DNA of 64,000 bases from Anaerolineales bacterium UBA6055 (GTDB taxonomy: Bacteria; Chloroflexota; Anaerolineae; Aggregatilineales; Phototrophicaceae), in assembly GCA_002428985.1 (NCBI GenBank), contig DIYL01000051.1, forward strand, positions 17,788 through 81,787, in the 5' to 3' direction. A program made the position numbers and the translations under genes. Shown here piece after piece: positions 34,177 through 43,216 of the stretch. Position 1 is the first letter of the stretch, and each line of letters opens with the position of its first letter. A model generated the notes under the pieces. That model was not told the DNA's origin, ran no database searches, and worked only from the letters and a program-made list of their open reading frames with translations.

Positions 34177-37083
34177 TCAGCTACTGTCCTCACCCCGCAA
34201 AATCCGCATCAACGCCTGATTGGGACGCAAGAAATGCACCTGCCCCGATCCACCACCACACACAATCCGCTCAAAATCAGGTGCGATGGCAACTGCAAAT
34301 TGCATAGAATCAGCATAGAAGGTTGTCAGCAACTCACCCGTCTGCCAGTTCCACACCTTCAGCGTTTCGTCAGATCCAAATAGACTACCAGAAGCACTCA
34401 CCGCAAACTCGTCCGACAGCGACACGCTGTTGACAGTGTCTGTATGCCCCTCCAGCGTGCGTAGCAACTCGTCCGTCTGCAAGTTCCACACCTTCAGCGT
34501 CTTATCATCTGAGCGACTCACCGCATACTCACCCGACAAACACACACTATTTATTGCACGTGTATGCCCCGCCAGCGTGCGCAGCAATGCACCACTAGCA
34601 GGATCAAAAGTTTGTGCTGCAGAGAGCAAATGGGGAGTATCCTGGTTTCGGATGCTATTCAGTAGGCGGACGATGTCTGGTTGCATTGTTATGTGACTCA
34701 ATAAACGCGCCACCAGTTGCACCGGCAATTGGTTGGGGTGGTTTGTGATGATGTGAGATGATAATTGCAGGGCATGGCGTAATAATTCAATGGGGCGGTT
34801 ATCTAATACATCATTATTTCCGTCCGTAGGTGGTAGGGAAGAGGCATGCCTCTTCCCTACTGTATCGGGGGGTGACAAAGATAGCTCACAATCCGCAATC
34901 AACGCGTTGGGGTGGGTGTGGTTGAGCTTGGCTTGCAAAAAGTCTATTTCCAACAATAGCTCTCGCAGGATGTCGTGTTGGTGGGCTTCGGTCAGGTGGT
35001 AGGCGATGTTGCGCCAGCAGTATTCATCGGGTAATGCCCGATCCCATGATGTGGGCGAAACGTGGTTCTCCCCTACGAATTGCCCAATATTAAGATTATT
35101 GACAAATTCGGCTTGCCACGCCTGCAAGTTGGATTTATGGGTATCTATCAAATATTGTCGGATGACATCATGGAGACGGATGGTGCGTGTCAATAGGTCG
35201 TAATTTTGGAAAAGCGACGCATCTTGTAATGCTTCCAGTAGTTGTTCGGTTAGAAAAGGCGACAAATCCCACATCTTTTCAAGTGTGGTAAAGGGTATAT
35301 CAACGTCTTCAGGGAAAATTGCAAGTCTGTTAAATTGATTTTTCTGTTCCTCGCTCAACAATTCAAGGCTGACTTCAATTGTAGCTTGCACCGCACGGGC
35401 GCGTCCACTTTCATTGTCTCGGTCGAATGCTTTCAAGCCATTGTGTGTCAGGGCAGAATCAGCATAGATTAATGCGTTTTCAAGGTTATCCCCCCGTCCA
35501 ATGCGCGTGCGTAAGGTCGCATTCGCCAAGCGCACAATCACCGCCCATTCGCCCAAGCGTTCTGTCAGGTTTTGTAGCGCTTGTGTATTACGCTCCTGAA
35601 TATTCTCAATACCCCAAGATAGCAATTCAACCGCTTCGTTGGTCTTCATCGCATCGACATTTTGTTTGAAGTGTGTTTTGTCGGGTAACATTTGGTCAAA
35701 ACGGGTCGTAATCAAAACTGCACTATTGGGGTTATCATTCATGAAGATGTCAGCATCACCTTTGCGCCACAAGTCATCGATCACCAGCAACACATAACGA
35801 TCTCCGATGGCTTTGCTCAACTCAGTTTTCACAGCTTCTTTATTCTGTACATCGGGTCGTTTGCCCGTCATTAATGCACATAAATCCAGTGCAGACCCGA
35901 TCAAATCGGCTTGGCTTGGTCTTTCACCGAGTGTCACCCACAAAATTCCATCATCAAACGCACCACGTACCCTCGTATCATGACAGAGTGCTAGTGCTAA
36001 TGTGGTCTTGCCAAATCCACCTGCCCCTTTCACCGCCGCCGTAATCGCCACCGCACCATTGCTATCAACTAAAGCAGATACCATTTTTTCAAATTCTTCA
36101 GGACGATTCACAAAATAATCGGGTAACTGCCCCGCCATAAACGGCACTTTACGCCCTTCGTAGGGCGTATTCAACGCGCGGATAAAACTCGCCCAGTTGG
36201 TCTCTTGTTCGGGTTGTCCCTCGCGGAAGTCCTTCCAATCGACACGGCTCATCCAGCGCGGTACTTTGTCAAAATCAACCTTGTTTACGACAATAGGCAA
36301 TACACGCTTGCCCTGTTGGCGGGCATATTGCCATTCCATCTGCACATATTTTGACTTTAGTGAATCATCCGACATACACAGAACAACTGTCTCGCTAGCA
36401 TCTATACCTTTTTTAATCTCCCCCCAAAACAGCTCACCGCCCTCGATGTCATACAAATCGCGCCATACATCAAAGCCAATGCTTTCGAGATCATCGCAGA
36501 GTTGAATGACCGCATCACGATCACGACGCGAGTATGAGATTAGGATTTGTCCAGTTGTTTCAGCTTGGAGTGTGGATTTAGGTTCTGGTTGCACAAATTG
36601 CAAAATTAGTTCAAGCATTCCTTTAACATCAGATACATCCTCACTCAGATTTTTTGTTGCGTCATATACACGTTCTAAGCGATCTATCGACACGGTGTTA
36701 TAAAGTGGGCTATCAACTTTTGAAGCCGACTCAATTAACCCGTTTGCAAATAATGGAATAAACCGCTGGAGTACGCCTAGCGTTGGCTTTGAAATCGCAT
36801 CTGCACCAATTGTTTTAAAGTCAGCAATTGTCGGAATAGAGTCTAACAGTGCGAAGTCTATTAAGAAGCTACGCGTAGTCTCATGTGCCAGTAGCGTCGT
36901 CAATTCAGACTCAACCGTCTCCACGTCCCCAAACGAAATATCCTTGAGGGCTTCAAGAAACGCCTCATGAGCTACGGCTTTCAATGCGCGTTGCTGTTCG
37001 TCGCCCTGAAGTTTGTCCCTAAGTCTCGTCGCACCTTCTTTTAACAGTTCGAACGCTAGTGCTTCAGCCAATCCTGAGATCAT
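34177..37083 (-). CDS. TIR/NB-ARC/WD40 STAND protein, putative defence NADase
   Basis: 968 residues. Region 1-175 is a helical domain of no recognised family. The TIR domain spans about 178-310 (GQILISYSRRDRDAV, then SDDSLKSKYVQMEWQYA with candidate catalytic Glu250). NB-ARC follows with P-loop GAGGFGKTTLA (about 353-363), Walker B VLLVIDDLW and ITTRFDQ, then a winged-helix part. The C-terminus carries only about three WD40 blades (LAGHTRAINSV, LEGHTDTVNSV), fewer than a full propeller. Such TIR-STANDs are expected to sense an infection signal and degrade NAD+. A 28-bp palindrome is inserted in frame around residues 742-751. Confidence 0.9.
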   Translation of the reverse strand: MISGLAEALAFELLKEGATRLRDKLQGDEQQRALKAVAHEAFLEALKDISFGDVETVESELTTLLAHETTRSFLIDFALLDSIPTIADFKTIGADAISKPTLGVLQRFIPLFANGLIESASKVDSPLYNTVSIDRLERVYDATKNLSEDVSDVKGMLELILQFVQPEPKSTLQAETTGQILISYSRRDRDAVIQLCDDLESIGFDVWRDLYDIEGGELFWGEIKKGIDASETVVLCMSDDSLKSKYVQMEWQYARQQGKRVLPIVVNKVDFDKVPRWMSRVDWKDFREGQPEQETNWASFIRALNTPYEGRKVPFMAGQLPDYFVNRPEEFEKMVSALVDSNGAVAITAAVKGAGGFGKTTLALALCHDTRVRGAFDDGILWVTLGERPSQADLIGSALDLCALMTGKRPDVQNKEAVKTELSKAIGDRYVLLVIDDLWRKGDADIFMNDNPNSAVLITTRFDQMLPDKTHFKQNVDAMKTNEAVELLSWGIENIQERNTQALQNLTERLGEWAVIVRLANATLRTRIGRGDNLENALIYADSALTHNGLKAFDRDNESGRARAVQATIEVSLELLSEEQKNQFNRLAIFPEDVDIPFTTLEKMWDLSPFLTEQLLEALQDASLFQNYDLLTRTIRLHDVIRQYLIDTHKSNLQAWQAEFVNNLNIGQFVGENHVSPTSWDRALPDEYCWRNIAYHLTEAHQHDILRELLLEIDFLQAKLNHTHPNALIADCELSLSPPDTVGKRHASSLPPTDGNNDVLDNRPIELLRHALQLSSHIITNHPNQLPVQLVARLLSHITMQPDIVRLLNSIRNQDTPHLLSAAQTFDPASGALLRTLAGHTRAINSVCLSGEYAVSRSDDKTLKVWNLQTDELLRTLEGHTDTVNSVSLSDEFAVSASGSLFGSDETLKVWNWQTGELLTTFYADSMQFAVAIAPDFERIVCGGGSGQVHFLRPNQALMRILRGEDSS
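34833..34860. repeat. Perfect 28-bp palindrome inserted in frame in the STAND gene
   Basis: GTAGGGAAGAGGCA followed immediately by its exact reverse complement TGCCTCTTCCCTAC. The minus-strand gene reads through it as part of SPPDTVGKRHASSLPPTDG, a low-complexity linker between the NB-ARC half and the WD40 part. Its form suggests a mobile palindromic element comparable to those that insert in frame in Rickettsia genes. No other copy was noticed in this window. Confidence 0.85.
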
Positions 37084-37242
37084 ATGCTACTCGCTTATTG
37101 TGTTGATCCTATATAAAACTAATAAATATAACGTAGTATCTTTTGTTTGCATAATTCGGCTCAGTTTTTTAATTTCGATGCGACATCAGATGAAAACCAT
37201 TACAATAAGTCGATACAATCAACATCATAAGGTTGTCATACA

Positions 37243-37965
37243 ATGTCAGCATCACCAACAATTTCTTGGGTCGTCGCCACAACTCTGCCTCAGCTTACAC
37301 ATCAGGCCGTACATATATGGTCTATCCCCTTAGCGTTTGATAGTCAATTTGATGCATCATGTCTATCATCAGATGAGAAAAAACGTGCCGATACGCTTAT
37401 TATTCCACAGAAGCGACAACTATTTATTGCTGGACGTTGTTGCTTACGAAATTTGCTATCCACATATCTAGACATTGCTCCAAAAGCGATACAGTTGACA
37501 TATGATCTTCATGGGAAACCGAGTCTACAATCCAATCAGAAGCGTTTATATTTCAACGTGAGTCACAGCAATAATTTAATGCTTGTCGCCCTCACTCTTA
37601 ATCACAGTATTGGGATAGATATTGAATTGAAGCGCCCCTTAGATGACATGAATCTGATTGCCCGCGACATTTTATCCGACAACGAGAGGCGCGTCTTTCA
37701 GACAAAAACAAACAAGCATGATTGGTTTTTCCGTATCTGGACCCTGAAAGAATCCTATTTAAAGGCTATTGGGACGGGGTTATCTATTTCACCAGATCAG
37801 ATCGAATTTAATTTACACGCAGAAATACCCGAGATTATTAAGACCCCAGACAAACAGTATACACTATCAAATTGGACATTTGTGCCATTTCGCCCGACAT
37901 CAGAGAGTCTTGCAACCGTGGCAATCCCTACATCTCCCATCACGGTATCGTATTTCAAAACCTGA
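37243..37965 (+). CDS. 4'-phosphopantetheinyl transferase, Sfp type
   Basis: 240 residues. Characteristic motifs in order: LYFNVSHSNNLM (substrate region), GIDIELKR (Mg2+ ligands Asp and Glu) and FRIWTLKESYLKAIGTGL (Trp, Lys, Glu). It transfers the phosphopantetheine arm of CoA to carrier proteins. Length fits the Sfp group. No carrier-protein, polyketide or non-ribosomal peptide gene is in the window, so the client is elsewhere. Divergent from the STAND gene. Confidence 0.93.
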   Translation: MSASPTISWVVATTLPQLTHQAVHIWSIPLAFDSQFDASCLSSDEKKRADTLIIPQKRQLFIAGRCCLRNLLSTYLDIAPKAIQLTYDLHGKPSLQSNQKRLYFNVSHSNNLMLVALTLNHSIGIDIELKRPLDDMNLIARDILSDNERRVFQTKTNKHDWFFRIWTLKESYLKAIGTGLSISPDQIEFNLHAEIPEIIKTPDKQYTLSNWTFVPFRPTSESLATVAIPTSPITVSYFKT

Positions 37966-38012
37966 GCGCAAAATAATAACCCGCCGTTAGAAACGTTGGC
38001 TTTTCATCTTGC

Positions 38013-38797
38013 GTAGTGGTTAAAAGGTAAGTGGTGAGTGTGATTTGATACACTAACCGCATGATACAAGAAACCACGACGTCTACTTGTCGCTCATGCG
38101 GCAGTGTGAACACTATTAAAAACGGAATAAACAAATGTGACAACCCACAATATCACTATAAAGATTGCAAGTTTTATGGTGTTTGCCAACCCAAAGAGAA
38201 ACACATGCAAGAAATGCGCGATCAAGTTTTCAAAGCCGCTCAAGAACGCATTAGCCTGCAGGGTTTGAATGGGCAAGGTATGTCGTCAAACAGTAGTCAA
38301 GTGGGTTCAACAACATATTCGCAATCTACCTGTCTTGAGCGATACGCTGGCGCTTTATGAGATTGGTGATGTGCTTGAACTAGATGAGAATAGTCATTTG
38401 TTGGAAACAAGAAACACAAACGATGGATTTGGGTTGCCTTATGTCGGTGTACTCGCCAGATTGTTGCCTATTGCATTGGAAAACGAGATAAATTAGCGGC
38501 TCAACAATTGTGGCAACGCATTGAATATCCTTACACTTTATGTCCACTGTATACCGATCAATACTAAGCTTATAATGGAGCATTACCTGAACAACTGCAT
38601 TGGGCGAAGGAAAAGAAAAGTGGTACAACATCACACATTGAACGCTGGAATAACACACTCAGACAACGGTTAGCTCGATTTATCCAAAAAAACATTATCT
38701 TTCTCTAAATGTAACCGAATGCACTATATCATGCTTGGATGGTTTATCATCAACTATAACTTGGAGATTGCATCATCACTTACAAATTAACCACTAC
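38013..38797 (+). mobile_element. Decayed IS1-family insertion sequence
   Basis: Terminal inverted repeats: left end GTAGTGGTTAAAAGGTAAGT at 38013, right end (reverse complement) GTAGTGGTTAATTTGTAAGT ending at 38797. Inside, fragments match IS1-like transposases: zinc ribbon (STCRSCGSVNTIKNGI), helix-turn-helix (CRQTVVKWVQQHI), ELDE start of the DDE core, and near the 3' end THIERWNNTLRQRLARF. The reading frame shifts near 38265 and again near 38495, with stops at about 38565 and later, so no transposase is made. Flanking 9-mers are TCATCTTGC and TTATCACTC, not a clear target duplication. Confidence 0.85.
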
Positions 38798-39039
38798 TTA
38801 TCACTCTTGTAACAATCTTATGAAGATATTTTAAGCATTGGCATAATAGTATGAGGCACTATCCCCGGACATCCCTTACCAATCAATTTTATCATTAAGC
38901 ATATGCTTGAAAATTTAGGACATTGGGTTTGTGAGATCGTTGGAAAGTAGATTATCACCCCCTCACCTTAAATTCGCCTTAAATATTCCGATTGTCACTT
39001 AAACTATAGATGGATAATCTACAAGAATGTGGAGCTATA

Positions 39040-39729
39040 ATGCAGCATATATTACTTATTGATGATGAAAAGAAAATAACCACGCCACTAAAAAGCTCAT
39101 TTGAGCATACTGGATATAAGGTCTCAGTTGCCCATGATGGACATACAGGGTTGAGCATGGCAATTGTCTCTAAACCAGATGTTGTTGTACTAGATGTTAT
39201 GATGCCCGGTCTTGATGGATGGCAAGTCTGTCAGGAAATCCGTAAAAATTCAAATATCCCGATCATTATGCTGACAGCACTCGATGATAGTATGGATAGA
39301 ATTCGAGGACTAGAGCTTGGAGCAGATGACTATTTGGTAAAGCCATTTGGATTCGAGGAACTACATGCGCATGTACGTGCAATGTTACGTCGTGTTAGAC
39401 TTGACAAGCAACTGATAACTGAGCAAATTATCAATGCTGGCAAATTCGAATTAAATATCGAAGCACGTTACCTCAAAAAAAATGGTGAGCGCATTGAATT
39501 ACGCCAGAAGGAGTTCGAAATTGTTACGTTACTAATGAGCAACATCGGCAAGGTAGTCACACGGGAACAGCTATTCGACGAAGTATGGGGAACAGATTGG
39601 CTTGGTGATACGCGCACACTTGATGTTCATATGAGCTGGATTCGGTCAAAAATTGAAGATGATCCGACTAGACCTCAATATTGCAATACTGTGCGCGGCA
39701 TTGGTTATCAATTCATTCTTCCCGAGTAA
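39040..39729 (+). CDS. OmpR/PhoB-family response regulator
   Basis: 229 residues from the ATG at 39040 (GGAG six bases upstream). Receiver with acidic pair DD at 8-9, phospho-acceptor Asp52 in VVVLDVMMPGLDG and Lys101 in DDYLVKPFGF. The winged-helix domain has RQKEFEIVTLLM and TRTLDVHMSWIRSKIE. The cognate kinase starts four bases after the stop. It faces the convergent ApbE/ferric-reductase cluster. Confidence 0.95.
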   Translation: MQHILLIDDEKKITTPLKSSFEHTGYKVSVAHDGHTGLSMAIVSKPDVVVLDVMMPGLDGWQVCQEIRKNSNIPIIMLTALDDSMDRIRGLELGADDYLVKPFGFEELHAHVRAMLRRVRLDKQLITEQIINAGKFELNIEARYLKKNGERIELRQKEFEIVTLLMSNIGKVVTREQLFDEVWGTDWLGDTRTLDVHMSWIRSKIEDDPTRPQYCNTVRGIGYQFILPE

Positions 39730-39733
39730 TCTT

Positions 39734-41125
39734 ATGCTCAATAAACTCAAAATTCGCTATCGTGTTTTGATCATTTTTTTGTCAGTTGCCCTCACTGGTA
39801 GCTTCTTACAGTTGATTATTGCAGGATTGCAATTACGCGAGGCAACACTAGACTTCCACCACCAACAACTAGAAATATCTGCACTCAGTCTAGCATCATC
39901 CCTGTCTGAACCCTTTGAAGAGTATATCGAATACAATGACAGAAGTGATATTCGATCACTCGTTAATCAATTCATTGATACACATACGTCTGAATTCGTA
40001 GTACTAAGTCGTGATCTCACACCAATGTTCTCATCTTCAGATAACATCATACCTGACACAATTCCAACACCAGATGACCAACTCATAACAACGCAAACTG
40101 CAAGAGATGGTGTTGAACGTCTTTATATAACTACTCCGGTAATCTACGAGAACCAAGTATTAGGTTATGTCATGACCACAGAACCTTCTCAAAATACTGT
40201 AGACGATCTTAACCAACGCTTGGCAGATCTTGTATTAGCAACATTTGCAGTTGCCGTTCTTGTCATACTGGGAAGTATATGGCTTGCTCATACAATTTCA
40301 ACACCAATCCAATCGTTAGAGCGCGGCGCATTGAATATGGCCGAGGGTTATTTGGACACACGCATCGAAGTACGCTCTAATGATGAAATCGGACAATTAG
40401 CAAGCTCTTTTAACTATATGGCTGAGGAAATCGATAATCTAATTAAAGTACAACAGTCATTTGTGAGTAATGCTGCTCATGAATTAAGGACTCCTCTTAT
40501 GTCCCTTCGACTTCGTGTAGAGGCATTACAAGGAAATAATCTTGATGCTGATGAGAAATCTAACTATCTTAAGGACTTGAGCAATGAGTTACAACATATG
40601 ACCGAGCTCGTTACGAGTCTGCTCAACCTAGCACGTATTGATGAACGTCGAATGTTAAAAGAAGAGCCGGTTGAGGATATTTCAGCATCACTTAAAGATA
40701 TTGCGCGCCATTGGCGCATCGCAGCTCGTAAATCCTCATTAACCTTTGAGACCTCTATTCCTAATCAACTTAGTCAGGTCGAAATCAGTCAGAATTACTT
40801 ACGCTTAATTTGCGACAATTTGCTAGGCAATGCAGTGAAATACACCCCAAATGGGATAATACATTTTCGAGCTGAAGAATCCAATAATCAGCTAATACTT
40901 ATTGTACAAGATACTGGGATTGGTTTTACAGCAGAACAAAGCGAAAAGTTGTTTGATCGCTTCTATCGTACAGATGTCGCACGGGCAAACTACCAAGGCA
41001 CAGGCTTAGGTTTATCAATTATCGAAGCACTGCTCGAAGACTACAAGGGACATATTACAGCTACAAGCAACGGTAAAAATCAAGGTGCGACCTTTACCGT
41101 GACACTCCCCATTAGAAATTCATAG
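39734..41125 (+). CDS. Membrane sensor histidine kinase with HAMP domain
   Basis: 463 residues. Two membrane segments (about 11-31 and 165-190) flank an extracytoplasmic sensor domain of about 135 residues. HAMP (ISTPIQSLERGALNMAEG), HisKA with phospho-acceptor His249 in SNAAHELRTPLM, HATPase with NLLGNAVKYT, DTGIGF and GTGLGLSI. The start at 39734 directly follows the regulator stop; an upstream in-frame ATG inside the regulator gene was rejected. Confidence 0.95.
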   Translation: MLNKLKIRYRVLIIFLSVALTGSFLQLIIAGLQLREATLDFHHQQLEISALSLASSLSEPFEEYIEYNDRSDIRSLVNQFIDTHTSEFVVLSRDLTPMFSSSDNIIPDTIPTPDDQLITTQTARDGVERLYITTPVIYENQVLGYVMTTEPSQNTVDDLNQRLADLVLATFAVAVLVILGSIWLAHTISTPIQSLERGALNMAEGYLDTRIEVRSNDEIGQLASSFNYMAEEIDNLIKVQQSFVSNAAHELRTPLMSLRLRVEALQGNNLDADEKSNYLKDLSNELQHMTELVTSLLNLARIDERRMLKEEPVEDISASLKDIARHWRIAARKSSLTFETSIPNQLSQVEISQNYLRLICDNLLGNAVKYTPNGIIHFRAEESNNQLILIVQDTGIGFTAEQSEKLFDRFYRTDVARANYQGTGLGLSIIEALLEDYKGHITATSNGKNQGATFTVTLPIRNS

Positions 41126-41139
41126 CCTTGTCTACAACA

Positions 41140-41164
41140 AAAGCCCTGCTTGCTACAGGGCTTT
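41140..41164 (+). terminator. Terminator of the two-component operon
   Basis: Perfect arms AAAGCCCTG (41140-41148) and CAGGGCTTT (41156-41164) around a 7-base loop, 14 bp after the kinase stop. The A-rich and T-rich ends make it useful in both directions. Confidence 0.85.
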
Positions 41165-41212
41165 GCATTTCTCCAAGGATAAATTATCGCTATATGTATA
41201 TTCATCGCAACT

Positions 41213-41905
41213 TCATGCTAATTCACGATTCGCACGTTGTGATGTACGCGAACGAGGTTTCTTCGATTGTTGTCTACCGATACGAGCACCTGTCAATAAC
41301 ACAACCAAAAGTATGCCAAGCGCAATCATAATACGAAAGCCTAGCAATTCTGAGTCTGAGCCAGCAAATAATGCGTGAGCAGTCACCATAAGATATACGC
41401 CGTAACTCAAATAGTGAAGTCGTTTCCAAGTTTTCTGTCCCAGTTGCTTCTTGAAGGTAAAACTAATGGTTATAATCAGCATCATCCAAAAGCCTAAGGT
41501 TCCAAACCCAACCCACTCAGGCCGATATGGTCCTAAGAATGGAATAAATACATCACCGAGTGTGTAGGTAAAATAGTCATCAAACATGAGCAATACAGCA
41601 TGGAACAAACTCAAAAATAGTCCAAGCCATGACAATGTACTATGTATTGAAATAGAAACAGGCCCTGGTGACCAATCTTTAATTAGATGATTACTGAGAA
41701 ACAACCCCCAGATCATAGAACCTGTTAACAAAATATATGCAAATATGCCTGATGATCGAATCAAATGCCATGTAAGCATTTCATCTTCCGCCAATGATAT
41801 AGAAAACATACCACTACGTATAGCGAGCCCAACTGATAGGACAATCAAGATCAAACTTCCGATTCCAATAATAACATCTTTGAACTGTAGATTTTGTGAT
41901 TTCAA
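41213..41905 (-). CDS. Ferric-reductase-like transmembrane (MsrQ/YedZ-like) protein
   Basis: 230 residues with about six membrane segments. Candidate haem ligands are the His residues in SIHSTLSWLGLFLSLFHAVLL and the pair in LHYLSYGVYLMVTAHALF, spaced as in the ferric reductase-like domain. A basic C-terminal tail follows. No FAD/NAD domain is present, so it would relay electrons within the membrane. It lies in a cluster with ApbE, which fits a membrane electron-transfer pathway. Lies after the terminator hairpin (41929-41952) that closes the upstream genes. Confidence 0.82.
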   Translation of the reverse strand: MKSQNLQFKDVIIGIGSLILIVLSVGLAIRSGMFSISLAEDEMLTWHLIRSSGIFAYILLTGSMIWGLFLSNHLIKDWSPGPVSISIHSTLSWLGLFLSLFHAVLLMFDDYFTYTLGDVFIPFLGPYRPEWVGFGTLGFWMMLIITISFTFKKQLGQKTWKRLHYLSYGVYLMVTAHALFAGSDSELLGFRIMIALGILLVVLLTGARIGRQQSKKPRSRTSQRANRELA

Positions 41906-41928
41906 GTGGTTTTCTCCCTAAAATAAAC

Positions 41929-41952
41929 GTGGGAAGGCCGATTCCTTCCCAC
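41929..41952 (-). terminator. Terminator hairpin after the SH3/acidic-tail gene
   Basis: Perfect 9-bp arms GTGGGAAGG (41929-41937) and CCTTCCCAC (41944-41952) with a 6-base loop; on the minus strand it is followed by GTTTATTTTA. Confidence 0.8.
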
Positions 41953-41975
41953 TTCGATATTCGAATTAATCAATC

Positions 41976-43205
41976 CTAATCGTCGTCATCTTCATCATCA
42001 TCATCTTCATAGTCGTCATCATCCTCATAGTCGTCATCATCCTCATATTCTTCATCATCATCATCTTCATAGTCGTCATCATCCTCATATTTTTCGTACT
42101 CATCATCATAATCTAAATAGGATTCTTGTGAGACAACGACAACACCAACTTGTTCGATTATTGGATCAGATCCGATAACAACAACCTCTGCCTCTGGTGC
42201 TTCACGGTAAGGAATGTCAAATACAGAGAGCGTTGAACAATCACCCGTCATATTAACAGCACTACGAGTCATCCATGCAGAATTACCATCTGGTAACCCA
42301 ATCACAATCCAGTTATTTTGAGGGTTTGTGCCACCAACAGGGAACACATCATTCTGGAAACCGTAGTTCATCACGCTGTAGCCAGTACCTGGGCCGCTAC
42401 GAAGATTCACAGAACTAACAAATACATCTGCTTGACAACTAGGCATATTAGTTGGTGGTTCTTCCAAGGAATTGACTACAGCTACATCATCGATTGATTC
42501 AGTCTGTGGTATATACAACAACGGCATTTGCTCTGAATCATATGGTGTTAGAAGTAAACTAGCAGCAGTTTCTTCAGCCAGATTTACACCAAGCATTGTA
42601 TATTGATAGTCTCCACCATCTATGAGAAGAGATAATCCATCAAGATGGCCGAGCATCGATGTGGCAACTACTGTGCCAGTTGAGTCGGTCAATTGGTTCA
42701 TTGTCGTTGCATTTGGTGAATAAGCGGCAAAAACACCCAACTGATCTGTTGGAATAGATAAATCAATCATACGATTTGGACTGGTGCTATTAAGAACAAC
42801 ATTTACCCCCTGATCAACACCTAATGAATTGTCATTTACAGTCTGTGCAGGCGATTGGAGCAAAAACTCAGATAAGGATTCAATTACCACAGCAGCCTTA
42901 TCAACATTATCGAGCCGTTCAAGATGCAAAGAATGTTCCCCCATATTCGGCATAATGTTAAACTGCACGTTATGAACCCGCTCATCGGCAACTTCTAATG
43001 CAATCTGGACCTCAGCGTCATACAGCGTCAATGATGCACCAGCCAAGTCAACAGAAATCGTACCTGTTGTATCACTCGGTAGCGAAATCACTGCATCAAT
43101 CGCTGGGGTTGTATCATCAAGAATGATTAGTGTCTCAGCCAGCTGTGCATTGACAGACACAACAAGGGAAAATAAAACGATAAGAGTTACGATCATTCGG
43201 TTCAT
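41976..43205 (-). CDS. Secreted protein with SH3b domain and long Asp/Glu-rich tail
   Basis: 409 residues. Signal peptide (IVTLIVLFSLVVSVNAQ). The region to about 270 is beta-rich and unrecognised. A bacterial SH3-like domain follows (VSSVNLRSGPGTGYSVM to GNSAWMTRSAVN, about 275-330). The last 45 residues are almost only Asp, Glu and Tyr in repeated YEDDDD units, a likely cation-binding tail. It starts 12 bp after ApbE. A segment LTDSTGTVVATS resembles a flavinylation site only loosely, so it is not claimed as an ApbE target. Confidence 0.78.
   Translation of the reverse strand: MNRMIVTLIVLFSLVVSVNAQLAETLIILDDTTPAIDAVISLPSDTTGTISVDLAGASLTLYDAEVQIALEVADERVHNVQFNIMPNMGEHSLHLERLDNVDKAAVVIESLSEFLLQSPAQTVNDNSLGVDQGVNVVLNSTSPNRMIDLSIPTDQLGVFAAYSPNATTMNQLTDSTGTVVATSMLGHLDGLSLLIDGGDYQYTMLGVNLAEETAASLLLTPYDSEQMPLLYIPQTESIDDVAVVNSLEEPPTNMPSCQADVFVSSVNLRSGPGTGYSVMNYGFQNDVFPVGGTNPQNNWIVIGLPDGNSAWMTRSAVNMTGDCSTLSVFDIPYREAPEAEVVVIGSDPIIEQVGVVVVSQESYLDYDDEYEKYEDDDDYEDDDDEEYEDDDDYEDDDDYEDDDDEDDDD
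41979..42105 (-). repeat. Low-complexity repeats encoding a (YEDDDD)n tail
   Basis: Imperfect 18-bp units (TCATCATCCTCATAGTCG and variants) code the acidic C-terminus of the SH3 protein. The array is prone to slippage. Confidence 0.85.
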
Positions 43206-43216
43206 TGCAAGTCTCC

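Noticed and set aside
37013..37333. 106-codon plus-strand frame between the STAND and phosphopantetheinyl transferase genes
   Set aside because: Overlaps the start of both neighbours and shows no protein-like pattern.
38811..39039. Fragment with transposase-like look (peptide IIKHMLENLGHWV)
   Set aside because: Too short and too damaged to assign; it may be chance.
41979..42105. Short repeats considered as a CRISPR or minisatellite regulator
   Set aside because: They encode the acidic tail of the secreted SH3 protein and have no spacers.
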